Source of the DNA: Arbacia lixula | Taxonomy: Eukaryota > Echinodermata > Echinoidea > Arbacioida > Arbaciidae | DNA: 64,000 bases | Direction of reading: 5' to 3' | NCBI GenBank assembly: GCA_963669155.1 | Contig: OZ022589.1 | Location: 12,289,874-12,353,873, forward strand | In this document: positions 50,520-61,020 of the stretch, in pieces | Position numbering within the stretch: position 1 is the first letter of the stretch | Layout: each line of letters starts with the position of its first letter | Notes under the pieces: generated by a model | What the model was told of the DNA's origin: nothing | Database searches by the model: none | What the model saw: only the letters and a program-made list of their open reading frames with translations | Position numbers and translations under genes: made by a program

Positions 50520-51090
50520 GAATTGAGACACACAGACCATTCCGTTTGAAGATGTTATGTAGAATAAAGATGCATTATCCCTGATCAATGAATGACACTA
50601 TGTCATGTAAATCATTCAAAACATCAACAGCAGCATGAACAAGAAGTTTGGCTTTTAGGTGGACGAAACACAACTAACCGCATATTTCATACATTCTGAC
50701 ATCTTTGACAAAGTTGTAGTAATCAAAACATGTTCGTTGATAATTAAATAAGGAAAAAAAAACAATGTGAAAATAGCACGGTTTAATCGACAATGTTACC
50801 TTGATAAGAGACGAAGGAGAAAGACAATGCTCTTATTTGCAGAAGGTGACGCATAATTTTCATAGTCCGTTTCGTAACTGGTTTTCACCGTACCAAGTTC
50901 CTCGAAGAGCAACGTTTGGGACTGACCCTGGGTACGACATTCGTTTTTCACCACTTGACATCGGATAAAAGCAAATAAACTGTCGCTTAATTTATTTTAA
51001 TTTAGTTGCATGTTATTTAATAATAAGCTTGCGACCTTGCCAAATGATATCATTTTTGATGGTACTGCTGGTGTGCTCCTTTTCTCCCCC
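50520..51090. other. No gene recognised
   Basis: AT-rich sequence between the LINE 5' end and the THAP-like remnant. No coding or terminal-repeat signal identified. Confidence 0.4.
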
Positions 51091-51099
51091 TTTTCTTGG

Positions 51100-51382
51100 G
51101 TATTGGTCGGGAGATTTATGGCGGGGATCGCATCCAACTTCAACTTCTTTCTGAACCTAATGTTGAACTGCTAAAACAGTTCCGCCGCCTCGTAGGCATC
51201 GACAGGGAAGTGAGCACTGCACATTACGCTACTGTCGCTGGGGCATTTCGCACTGGTCAGCCTTATTCTCGCTGACCAAATTCGCCGTAAACATGGTAAA
51301 TTGTCATCTTTGTAGAAAAAGTGCAGGCTCACACCATCTTGTGAGGTGTTATTCACCCTCCCACTATGCAGCTCTTTGGCAT
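51100..51382 (-). pseudogene. THAP-domain remnant
   Basis: Starting at the ATG at 51382 it reads MPKSCIVGG. The frame is then shifted by one base exactly where the second zinc-binding cysteine would lie. It continues NTSQDGVSLHFFYKD, RLTSAKCPSDSSVMCSAHF and, after an in-frame TAG at about 51171, KKLKLDAIPAINLPT. The C-(x4)-C...C-x2-H layout and the A(I/V)P tail define THAP (C2CH) DNA-binding domains, found in host regulators and P-element-type transposases. No transposase body was found. Two lesions make it nonfunctional as read. Confidence 0.7.
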
Positions 51383-51760
51383 TTTCTCTTGAATTCTTCC
51401 AAGTGGGGAAAATTACATGGCCAATTCTTCGACACAGCAATACAAAACACATGTTCAACACAGAGTTCGGAAGTCAATTTCCCCCTGTGACGAAATTCGT
51501 CACGTGACATCATGATAGACAGCGATCGCGTGAAACAGATTTTGTTTAATGTGCGGGGCTTAGAAACTCTGAAATAGCTATTATTTTTGACGAGAAATCA
51601 CATCTTCTGTCATTTAAGGATATATTCAAGTGAGAATACATAAGAAAAACTGTTAATATGACATATCTAAGCAATTTAAAGACCAGAAATATTTGGTTGA
51701 CAGGGGACCTTTAAAATATCAGCACAAATCTTGGTTAGGCTAGGCCAAGCCTCCAAATTA

Positions 51761-52132
51761 GTGACGTCAAAGGAGTCAAATGCCATAAAAGACTCCGATG
51801 TAAAACTTACAACGTACGGAAGTCAACAATAGACCATTTTCGTAATGTATTGACAACTTTCCCCCTAACTGCGTAGTAACGCGTTATTGCATTCATCTGT
51901 ATCTCGTCATTTAGATTCAATGAATGGAAAGCACTTTAAATCTACTAGTTGTTGCTACTCGGACAAACCTCGGACAAACTTTGGGGCTCCCATTGGTAAC
52001 GTATTGATTGAACGGCGTGAATAAAATTTGCATACATAACGAAGAAGGTCTATTAGAAATTACTGTTGACTTCCGTACAATCTAAGTTTAACATCGGAGT
52101 CTTTGATGGCATTTGACTCCTGTGACGTCACT
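51761..52132. mobile_element. Palindromic element with an inner MITE at its apex
   Basis: Outer arms start GTGACGTCAAAGGAGTCAAA and, from the right, GTGACGTCACAGGAGTCAAA. They continue through GACTCCGATGT and GTACGGAAGTCAAC. The inner 51828-52054 element sits exactly between the two arms. Without it the outer element is about 145 bp. Confidence 0.82.
51828..52054 (+). mobile_element. AATAGACC-family MITE, copy 3
   Basis: Left AATAGACCATTTTCGTAATG, right end GGTCTATT. It shares GCGTTATTGCATTCATCTGT and GGCGTGAATAAAATTTGCAT with the copy at 30105-30330; 227 bp. Confidence 0.85.
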
Positions 52133-52382
52133 TGCGTTTTTTCTACTTTTCGTCAAAATGAGACTTTATTGCGGCAAATAGATGTTAAATTTGTTTTAGT
52201 GGATAATTTTACATAGATTAGCGGGAACTTATTTTTCTAATTTATTACCCTTTTAAGCGGGGTGGCCACATCAGGTATGAAACTGCTTACACTCGGGGCC
52301 CTGAAAGACGAAACAGTACATCACTGTAGACAGTAAACGCAATGATATTATGGAATGTATGTACAGTGTCCATTGGCAACCC

Positions 52383-52425
<43 letters not shown>

Positions 52426-53570
52426 ATGTCTCTCTCTTTCTCTATCTTACCCTCCCATTTCCACTTCACCCTCTCCTCCTCTTCTCATAATCTCTTTCTA
52501 TCTGAACACATATGAATATTAGTAATGTTAGATCAAAATCAACATAAATGAAGCACCCGTTCCATACATCGATTGAACGCTGTCATTAGTAAAAAGTGCA
52601 ATCTCACTAATGTAATTGGTCTTTCCATTCCTGGTGGGATCAAATTGAATGCCTAGGTGATTCATTGTAATCCCCCTAATTTATATGCAACAACACAAGT
52701 TTCCAGGCAACATGTGGATAATCCTGTAATCAGGTTGTGATCGAGTCGTACATGTGAGATGGGTATCAAACCCAGAACGTGAAGGGCATGGCTCTCTGTG
52801 GGAAGCACATGCACAAAGAATTACATGAGATCAAAATGATTAAAAACGGTAATTTGTAAAACGCATCTACCGCCGTCATGACAGTAGGAGGTCGGAAGAT
52901 TCCATAAAGCAAGATAATTCATATCATTTTTTCATACCGGATCACACTGACCTTCAACCTATACTCATGTGCATACTTCAGGCATACAGCATGGTCTGCA
53001 CGCTCAAACATATTTGATACAATGATGCCAACTATGACCGCTTTTATAATGGAATTTCCCAATTGGTTCATATCATAAATGTTATTGTTTAGCATGTTTA
53101 GACTCTATATTTGGCGAATGTAAGCAATGTTTAATATTTGGTCATGATTTAGGTCAGTCCAACCAGCGAGAGTACTAACCCAGTTTTTATACGAGTGTGC
53201 CTTGTTTGTTTCTTACTATAGTTCTGAAAATATTGAAATCGTGTCATCACCCGCCGCCATGACAACGATATACAGGAATAAATTTGATTTTTTGTTGTTG
53301 CAATGTCTAAGAACTAGATACTTGCATCACATAGACCATGAATGACAGTGCTCACACTTAGTCACTGGAACAGGAAATCATCAATAATCACCCCCATTTT
53401 TGTATATCGGTATCCACATTTGCATCATAATAAGGTAGACATTGACCATGGCTATGGCTAGGGAAGTATGTCACACGTATTCCCAAGAAAAATATGATTT
53501 CATACGGATATGATATGATGAAAAAATGTCAGGATATAGGGTATAGGGAGTGATTAACCATTTTTATTTA
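52133..53570. other. No gene recognised; poly-C/CT microsatellite
   Basis: Poly-C then (CT)n at 52380-52440. The rest is AT-rich without recognised features. Confidence 0.5.
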
Positions 53571-53574
53571 TCTA

Positions 53575-53790
53575 GCTACTTATTCATTCAATATTTTATT
53601 TCAACAGAGTAGCCCTTTCAGTAAAAAAAAAAGGAAAAAAAAATGCTCTACAAAGAGGCCCTGCACAATAATAATCACATTTCATATAAACATGATAAAT
53701 ACAAATACAAATAGTCATAACACATAATTATAAACAAAATAAATGCAACAACAAATAGTCATAATACATAGAAATAAGATAAAGCCATGA
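53575..53790 (-). mobile_element. Retroelement 3'-end fragment
   Basis: On the minus strand the sequence ends GTTGAAATAAAATATTGAAT after GGCCTCTTTGTAGAGCATTT, resembling a LINE 3' UTR with polyadenylation-like signal and tail. No coding part remains. Confidence 0.4.
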
Positions 53791-54147
53791 TGTAAGCCAA
53801 AAGCATTGTTACTCTATGGGTTTTGTGTGCTACTTGTGCACAAAATGCACCAATGGCGGATACAGAGTTTAGCACGCCTATCGTAACTCTTTAGAATTAT
53901 GTCGCATCAATGATCCATACTACATTCTGCCAAGAATTTATTTTATGAGTCATTTCTTCGTTTGCTCTGCACCATGCAGTAATCAGGGTCATGCAAATGT
54001 AGTCTTGCTAACTTGATTTTATTCGGTTACAGCATTAGGTCATGAGAAGTCCTCTATACTTTTTAGGTTGGAGTACTTAAAACCAAGCAATATAGTTCTT
54101 GATTTTTGTGTCATTCAGTCTTCCATTTCTTTTTTTTTAAATACTTT

Positions 54148-54200
54148 CTTCTTCTTCTTCTTCTTCTTCTTCTTCTTCTTCTTCTTCTTCTTCTTCTTTT
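54148..54200. repeat. CTT trinucleotide repeat
   Basis: Near-perfect (CTT)n of about 17 units. Confidence 0.95.
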
Positions 54201-54534
54201 AATTCATATTTCTATCATACTGCGAGATCTCGAGGACTGACAATGCATTTTTGATCAGTAAGATACAGTCGATTATACTTTCTCCCAATGTTTGGTTTTT
54301 TTTTTCATTTGCGAAATGTGAAAGCTAGCTTTAACAAAACCAAAATGAATTCCGCAGTGTCTGTCACCTCACACAGGTGATTATGCGTGGGCGTGTGAGA
54401 AGTTCATTGCCTTTAACATCATGACTGGTTACGGCCTCGTATCAAGGGATCAGTTTCTCGAAAAAAAAATCAAGGCAAAGTCCACTGTTATTCGTGTAAA
54501 CGTCTGTTAATAAAGCGGTAGTAATCTTAGTACT

Positions 54535-54613
54535 ACTACTATACTATTAGGATAAGTAGCACTAGCAGTAGTACTAGTAGATGTAGCAGCAGCAGTAGGG
54601 GTAGTAGTAGGCC

Positions 54614-54684
<71 letters not shown>

Positions 54685-54735
54685 ATAGTAGTAGTAGTAG
54701 TAGTAGTCGTAGAAGTCGTAGAAGTGCTATGGCAG
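54535..54735. repeat. AGT trinucleotide repeat
   Basis: (AGT)n with AGC, AAT and CGT variants. Poly-threonine/serine frames here are artefacts. Confidence 0.95.
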
Positions 54736-54759
54736 GAGCAAGAAGAGGACAATAATAAG

Positions 54760-56100
54760 AGGTAATTTTTTTTTATTGCAGCAGGAGTAGCTATAATACT
54801 AATGATAGTAATGATTATGACGATACATACACTAGTACAGAAACAACGTCATCACCATCAATGTAGTAATGATACTGCTTATCAAATTAATCTTTTGAGG
54901 GAATTTTTATATTTGGGAAAATAAATAACTTCAAATTGCATTGAATGCATCACCACGGAATCTTCATGGTTATCACAGTTATCATGGTTACAAGGATGAC
55001 ATACCGATCAAATCATTCTGTCCTGCATACCATACGGAGTCAGACTCCGTGACACATCTTTGGCATTGGCATTGATTCTGGTTCTGTCTTGCGTCCGTGA
55101 TAACGTGTCCCAGGGTGATTCGAAACGTCAATGTTTTCGCAGAGGCCGCCTCGCCCCAGCCCAGCTGCGTTGAAGGAAAGAAAGGAAGCCTATACAGGAA
55201 GCCTGTCTGGTAAGCCTTCACTCCTACGGGGCTCAGACATGATTTAGGAACATAAACACTGAACATGAGACGGATAACATGAAGCTTGTCCATTCCTAAT
55301 ACGAGATTCTTTCTCCGAAATACTATAAAGGTTAGTTTTACTTTACTGTACATCAATCAACAAGCTTGAATAATCATATAGGCCTATATGGGAGCCGATA
55401 TTTCGTGATCTAAATTTTAGACAATAGCACGAGAATATTCAATATTAGGATATTTGTGTTTATAGTTAAACTCCTTGACAACGTTTTATAATGGAACCAT
55501 ATTGCATTGTTAATAATTGATATTTTAGTACAGCAATACAGGGTCCTGGTTGCTCAATCATTATCGCGATCGTAGCTCAAAGTAAGTGACCGCAAAAAAC
55601 ATCGATCGTATCCCCAGACGGTGTTCGAAAAACAAAGGACGAAACGTCTAGTCTTCGATGTGGCCTTTAATAATCGGTTCCCTTCTCTCCCATACTTACG
55701 TGAATATAAACCTTCTGTATTTTCATCTAATAAACCTTCAAAAACACTATTGGAGCATGCTCCTGAGAACTTGAGGGAGAGTCCCGTAAGATTAAACTAC
55801 AATGCAGCATGTCGTATAGTAATGCCAATGTGTACAGATATCCGCAAGACGCGCACTGTAATCGCACTAATCGAGATGGGAGCGGTCTCCCGTGCATCTA
55901 CCGTTTAGCATCAGTGGCCTCCTTGAATGGAGAGAGTTACTGGCTTGGCCAATGGGGAAATCAGGCAAGATAGTTCTCGAGGTGTTGACCGTCTAGATAT
56001 ACCACCACATGAAATCACAAATGGAGATATTTTTATCACAAGCCTGTGCAAACATACTACAGCTGTGCCCCCTTTGCAGAGTGCGATATGTGGAATGGGC
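54760..56100. other. No gene confirmed
   Basis: A minus-strand frame at 54988-55356 (with AYQTGFLYRLPFFPSTQLGW) and a plus-strand frame at 55621-55908 (RLVFDVAFNNRFPSLPYLRE) look mildly protein-like but match no family I know. The first ends near a gtatgt donor at about 55005. Confidence 0.25.
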
Positions 56101-56104
56101 TTAA

Positions 56105-56315
56105 ACTCGGGAAGGGGAAGGGAGAGGGGAGGGGTGGGGGGGGGGGGGGTCGTACTCACTTTTCTCCTCAGAAAACACTTGTTCATGTTCAGAACCAAAG
56201 AAACACAATCCTTCACACACACACACACACACACACATACACATACATACACACACGCACACACACACACACATACACACATACACACATACATATTTAC
56301 ACATTGCACAAAGAC
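56105..56315. repeat. Poly-G tract and CA microsatellite
   Basis: G-rich run at 56110-56150 and (CA)n with ACAT variants at 56214-56308. Frames through it on both strands are artefacts. Confidence 0.93.
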
Positions 56316-56499
56316 ACACACGGACATACAGTTTATCCAAACAGCAAAGCTGCACTGTGGAATTTCCTTTTTTATGCGTTTTGTTTTTAATTCTTTCATT
56401 GTTTCCTTCCACAAATTAAGGTATGTCTACACGACAGAGATGAGCGATGTTCTTTGTACTTATCGAAGCGAATATTTCTTGACTAAATTGATATGATTA

Positions 56500-57240
56500 T
56501 TAATGTACTTGATAAATATAGTGTAATCCTTTTAAAGGGGTCCCGACACTCAAACCAAAAAAATAGCAGTATACCGTAATAATACTAAAAATGAATAATG
56601 GCAGTCATAGCTTCACGAACCTTTTCAGGCAAAATGGACAGCTATCCTTTTTAACGTTTCCGCCCTGTTTCGTCGCTACCATTTCAGTCTACATGTACAT
56701 TCATATACCATATTGTATCGGCCAGTGCGTTGGTCAGCGGGGGTTCTGCTGACATCAGTATCTCAGTCTGGCGATCAATAAAATTCTGCTTCACTTTCCA
56801 GTTCTTTCATTTTCCCGGGGTGGTATCCACACAAAATGGCGCCTCCACCTTAAGTGTGGATCTGTCTTTATTTTGTTCCACAACAAACACAGCACATCTC
56901 TTTGTGTTTCATGTATGAGATGGAAATTGGCAAATTTAATGGAAAACATTGAACTGCGTTTGACCTTCATAACTGCAAAGTCAGACAGAAAGAAGTAAAT
57001 AAGACCACGTGTCCCTGGACTTGAACTGCCACTTACTTCGGGGACAGGAAGCAGGCCCCATCACAATTTATCATGGCAACACAGACGATAATTAATTCGA
57101 GTGGAGGCAACATTGATGCTTTATGGCGCGTGGATGGAGAAACAGAGGCGGAAATGAGATGAGTATGCGAAGGGGAAATTTGATGCAGCCGATATTGCCA
57201 TAGTGTGGTTTTGATTATCGGCCAATGTGTGTTCGGGGTG
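56500..57240. other. No gene recognised
   Basis: Unremarkable sequence. A short CACGTG lies at 57006; no coding support. Confidence 0.4.
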
Positions 57241-57249
57241 GGTTAGGCT

Positions 57250-57480
57250 AGCTGGAGAAGGAGGGAGAGAAGGAGGAAGAGAAGAAGGAAGAGAAGGAGG
57301 AAGAGAAGGAGGGAGAGGAGGAGGAAGAGAAGGAGGGAGCGAAGGAGGAAGAGGTGGAGGAAGAGAAGGAGGAACAGAAGGAGGAGGAGAAGGAGGGAGA
57401 GAAGGAGGAAGAGAAGGAGGAAGAGAAGGAGGAAGAGAAGGAGGAAGAGAAGGAGGAAGAGAAGGAGGAAGGGATGCATG
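57250..57480. repeat. GGAAGAGAA / GGAGGGAGA minisatellite
   Basis: Purine-only array with 12-bp type units AGAAGGAGGAAG. Mirror-repeat purine tract with triplex potential. GGREGGRE-type frames are artefacts. Confidence 0.95.
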
Positions 57481-57795
57481 ACAAGGAGGATGGTGACTGG
57501 GTAGAGAAAAATGAGATATGACTGTGTTAATAGATGGTAAAAATTATATAGGCTTTGGGGGGGGGGGGGGGGCAGGAGGAGGAACAATAGGGAAGAGGTA
57601 AACAAGACGAGAAGGGAAAATGATTAAGAAAATGAAGGAGAAGAGGAAGAAAAACTGATGAAATGAAAAAGGAAAATAGGATGGAGAAAAGAAGAAGAAG
57701 AAGATGATGATAAACAACTATAAGAGGAATGGGAATGATCAAGGAAAGAAAAGGTAAATGTTGAGACGAAGCAGATCAAAAAGGCAATCAATCAC

Positions 57796-57798
<3 letters not shown>

Positions 57799-57856
<58 letters not shown>
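57799..57856. repeat. GA dinucleotide repeat
   Basis: (AG)n of about 25 units with one AAA interruption. Poly-G also at 57557-57572. Confidence 0.95.
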
Positions 57857-57857
<1 letters not shown>

Positions 57858-58411
57858 AATATGAATAGAAGTGAACGTGGAACAAATGTGAACCTTCACC
57901 CGGTGCTGTAGTAATCAAAACATCACACAAATTGGCTGAATAGGAATATCAGACTGTTTTCGCGTTTTTCTCCATTCCCTTGTTTTCGCGATTGTCTTGG
58001 CATGTAATGCATATCCCTATCTACGGGCCTGCTGTGAGGAATGCTGATCTTGTAGATAACGGTTTTGATGTCAAGGTTAATTCGATTCGGATATTGGAGG
58101 TGCCTGCGGGATAGGCCGTGCATATCAAGGATATGATGTGTGACATTACAGTGATGTCATGAAGACAGCTAGGAAGATGGAACTAAACATGTTAAAGGTC
58201 AAAACAGTAAAACGCCCCCTCCCCCTCCATCTCTCCACCAAACCTAGAACGCCAGTCACACGGAGTCGCATATATGTACCAAATACATCGACAAATACCA
58301 TCTCATCTCATCAAAATTTCCTTAACTATTTGAGTGCAACATGTGATTTTATTTACAAGTCAAGCACACAATTCCCATAGAGTAGCAGCTTACCTGGCAA
58401 ACAAACGGTTA

Positions 58412-59324
58412 AAGAGAGTAGAATGTACTGGGAAGACAAAAAGGCCTTCAAAAAGTGGTTGCGAGCAATCTTTTTGCCAATGGTCTAAAATTCATGTATT
58501 ATTCATTTTTGAAACTCGCTGGAAGTTATTTTCCCTAAAATAATCCACATTTGGAGTGATAAGTGATTATATCACAAATGCTTAATTTGTTCGGGTCGAC
58601 CATTTCGAGTATTTGTGATTTAAAGACAGCCCGTCCCTTTTGCAGATTACCACAAAACCATCGAAACATTGGCAAAACATGTAGAGAAGTATTAGCAAGC
58701 TGTATATTCATAATTTGAAACTGATACGTAGTGTAAAATTCAAATAATGCACGCAAACAACGTCTGATTAATAGTCTTTGCCTCAGGCTCTTAGCAGTTT
58801 GTGTTGAAATATCTGCTTTATTGATTAATCTGTTTATTAAATTATAAAACGCATTATGAAAAAAAATGTTCTATAGAAGGAATCATCTCCATAGTTTGGT
58901 AATTACTCATAAAATTATAAATTATTACTCATAAAATTAGGATTTCACATATGCATAATAACCATATAGATACTGTAACGAAGACTAATTCTTTTTTCGT
59001 AGTACGAAAAAAGTCGGTTTGAAATTTAACGGCTGAATTTTTTTACATATTCGGAAAGCTTCAACATGCTATCTTCTTGAAAATGGTCTTGAATTACACT
59101 TTCTTCAATTTACGATCGTGATAGGCGATTTCAAATTTTAAGCTTGCAAAAGGGACGGACAATTTTAATCACTTCAATACTCCAAATGTGGATCATATGA
59201 GGGCAAATCACTTTCAGCAAGTTTCGAAAATGGACAATACATGAATTTAAGACCATTGGCAAGAAGAATGCTCACAATCACTTTTTGAAGGCCTTTTTGT
59301 CTTCCCAGTACAGTGTATTCCCTT
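58412..59324. mobile_element. TACTGGGAAGAC-family MITE, copy C, split by a nested transposon
   Basis: Left GTACTGGGAAGACAAAAAGG, right complement GTACTGGGAAGACAAAAAGG. The arms pair through CCAATGGTCT and CCACATTTGGAGT. TA flanks. The 58623-59165 element lies inside; without it this copy is about 370 bp. Confidence 0.87.
58623..59165 (+). mobile_element. AAGACAGCCCGTCCC-family nonautonomous DNA transposon, copy 3 (nested)
   Basis: Full-length 543-bp form with TA on both sides, same orientation as 23258-23637. It retains the 150-bp part missing there and the TTTTTTCGTAGTACGAAAAA palindrome. Inserted in the centre of the copy C MITE. Confidence 0.9.
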
Positions 59325-59480
59325 TAAAGTTCGTCCATTCATGTTGCTGCTTGCTTTCGTTTTTTTCTTCCCTTGTTCTTCCTTTCTTCATTGTTCTTCA
59401 TTTTGATCATCTTCTTCATCTCCTGCATTACTTATATTTATGATGAGTTCTTCTCGTCATTCTTTCATCGATGTTCTTAA

Positions 59481-59650
59481 CCCTAATCAGGCATAATGCC
59501 CCCCCCCCACCCCACCCCATCTTAACATTCCGCGCAATTATTCTGAAAGGCGAAAAGATATTGCTACCAGATTTCATAGAGTGCTTTTTTTTGTTATAGT
59601 CTTGCGCAACTTTTGAGGCCAAGATTGCAACGACTGGGTACACCATCGCG
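59481..59650. mobile_element. piggyBac-like element end, copy 3 (fragment)
   Basis: TTAA then CCCTAATCAGGCATAATGCC and poly-C, followed by sequence like the third quarter of copy 1 (CTTGCGCAACTTTTGAGGC). Only one end seen; related subfamily. Confidence 0.45.
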
Positions 59651-59659
59651 ACATCGCGT

Positions 59660-60100
59660 CATTTTCACCATACGATCACTGACGATGTAATCCCAAATCA
59701 TAAATAAGCTGCATGCCTGAAAGAAATATTGTTTATCCATCATATGAATTATAAGGGAAGATAAGAAAATATGTTAATAAATGTGCATAATCACTTTATA
59801 GTGAATAGTGAATAGATTTTGATTGAAATAAAAAAACTGCTTATGGAAACTTAGATATTAACTTAAATATTACGTCACAAGTGACGTACGTATGTGCCGA
59901 ATTTTGTGGTCGTCGCGCGTTCCGTTGCCGATATCAGAGGTGTGTGTGTGTGTGGGGGGGGGGGGGGAATTATTCGAAATGGTACCAGTAACTGCACAGT
60001 ATAATGGTAATATCATTCCATTGTAAAATTGACGTTGTTTTTACACGTCGCCGTCATCGTCGTTGGAGAGGTAGTAGGTGTAGCAATGGTAGTGGTTGTG
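59660..60100. other. No gene recognised; poly-G
   Basis: (GT)n then poly-G at 59941-59967. Otherwise AT-rich. Confidence 0.5.
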
Positions 60101-60104
60101 GAAG

Positions 60105-60110
60105 TCAAAA

Positions 60111-60155
<45 letters not shown>

Positions 60156-60200
60156 CAGCAGCAGTAGTAGTAGTAGTAGTGGTAGTAGCAGCAGCAGTAA

Positions 60201-60232
<32 letters not shown>

Positions 60233-60315
60233 ATAGTAGAAGCAGTACTAGTAGTAGTAGTAGTCGTAGTAGTAGCAGTAGTAGTAGTAGTAGTAGTAGT
60301 GGGAGTAGTGGTAGT

Positions 60316-60370
<55 letters not shown>

Positions 60371-60400
60371 ATAGTAGAAGTGGTAGCAGTAATCAATGTA
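60105..60400. repeat. AGT/AGC trinucleotide array
   Basis: Imperfect (AGT)n with AGC blocks. The internal phrase GTAGCAGCAGCAGTA recurs. Poly-Ser, poly-Thr and poly-Val frames on both strands are artefacts. Confidence 0.96.
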
Positions 60401-60621
60401 TTATATTAAGGGACAATGCTGGGAGAAAATCCCAGGCAGAATTCTCAAGGTATAGGTGTTTTTTTTTTTTTTTAAATATGTATGTTTTAAAAAATTATGA
60501 CATAATGTATTAATGATAAATGTCTGCAGTGTTTTGTATACCATGATTCACAGCGAAATAATATATCAGCATTGCCTATGCACGTCGTGTTTCCGTATCA
60601 ATGCGATGCTATGGCCCCTGC

Positions 60622-60695
60622 CCCCACCCCCCCCCCCCCCCACCCACACACACACATCCCCGACACACACATACACACACTCACTAACCCCTCTT
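60622..60695. repeat. Poly-C followed by CA-rich repeat
   Basis: C run at 60625-60641 and ACACAC/CATACACACACT words to about 60690. Confidence 0.9.
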
Positions 60696-60779
60696 CCTAT
60701 CAGATAAATGATTCACTATCAAAATTCATATTAAAAAAAAAACATGAGCGCGCGATAACATCCTCCATCTGCGTTCGCC

Positions 60780-61020
60780 GGAAGTACATCTTCTTTGGAG
60801 GACTTTTCTGATTGGCATGTCCCTGATCATGCTATCCGTCTGTCTTACATCTATGTCAACCATTTCCACGTTCAAGGTTGTGATATAATTACAAAGGGCC
60901 CTCGGCCTTCTTCCTATCTGTGTAGCAATACATTTTTTCATCTATCAGATATTACGCACACACGAGGGGCATATAGTAACCGCGTGTACCATGTGTGTAG
61001 GCATACTTTGCCTTAATCCA
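60780..61020 (+). other. Possible LINE coding relic
   Basis: The frame 60795-61016 has HLSDITHTRGAYSNRVYHV, which resembles the HTRG...N..Y(V/L)P segment near LINE ORF2 ends. Too short for certainty. Confidence 0.25.

Noticed and set aside
54988..55356. Minus-strand 122-codon frame with a nearby gtatgt donor
   Set aside because: No family resemblance and no partner exons; kept only as a note in the region entry.
57227..57605. GGREGG and FLLLFLLL frames
   Set aside because: Purine minisatellite, no gene.
60004..60513. Poly-serine/poly-threonine/poly-valine frames
   Set aside because: AGT/AGC microsatellite translated in several frames on both strands.
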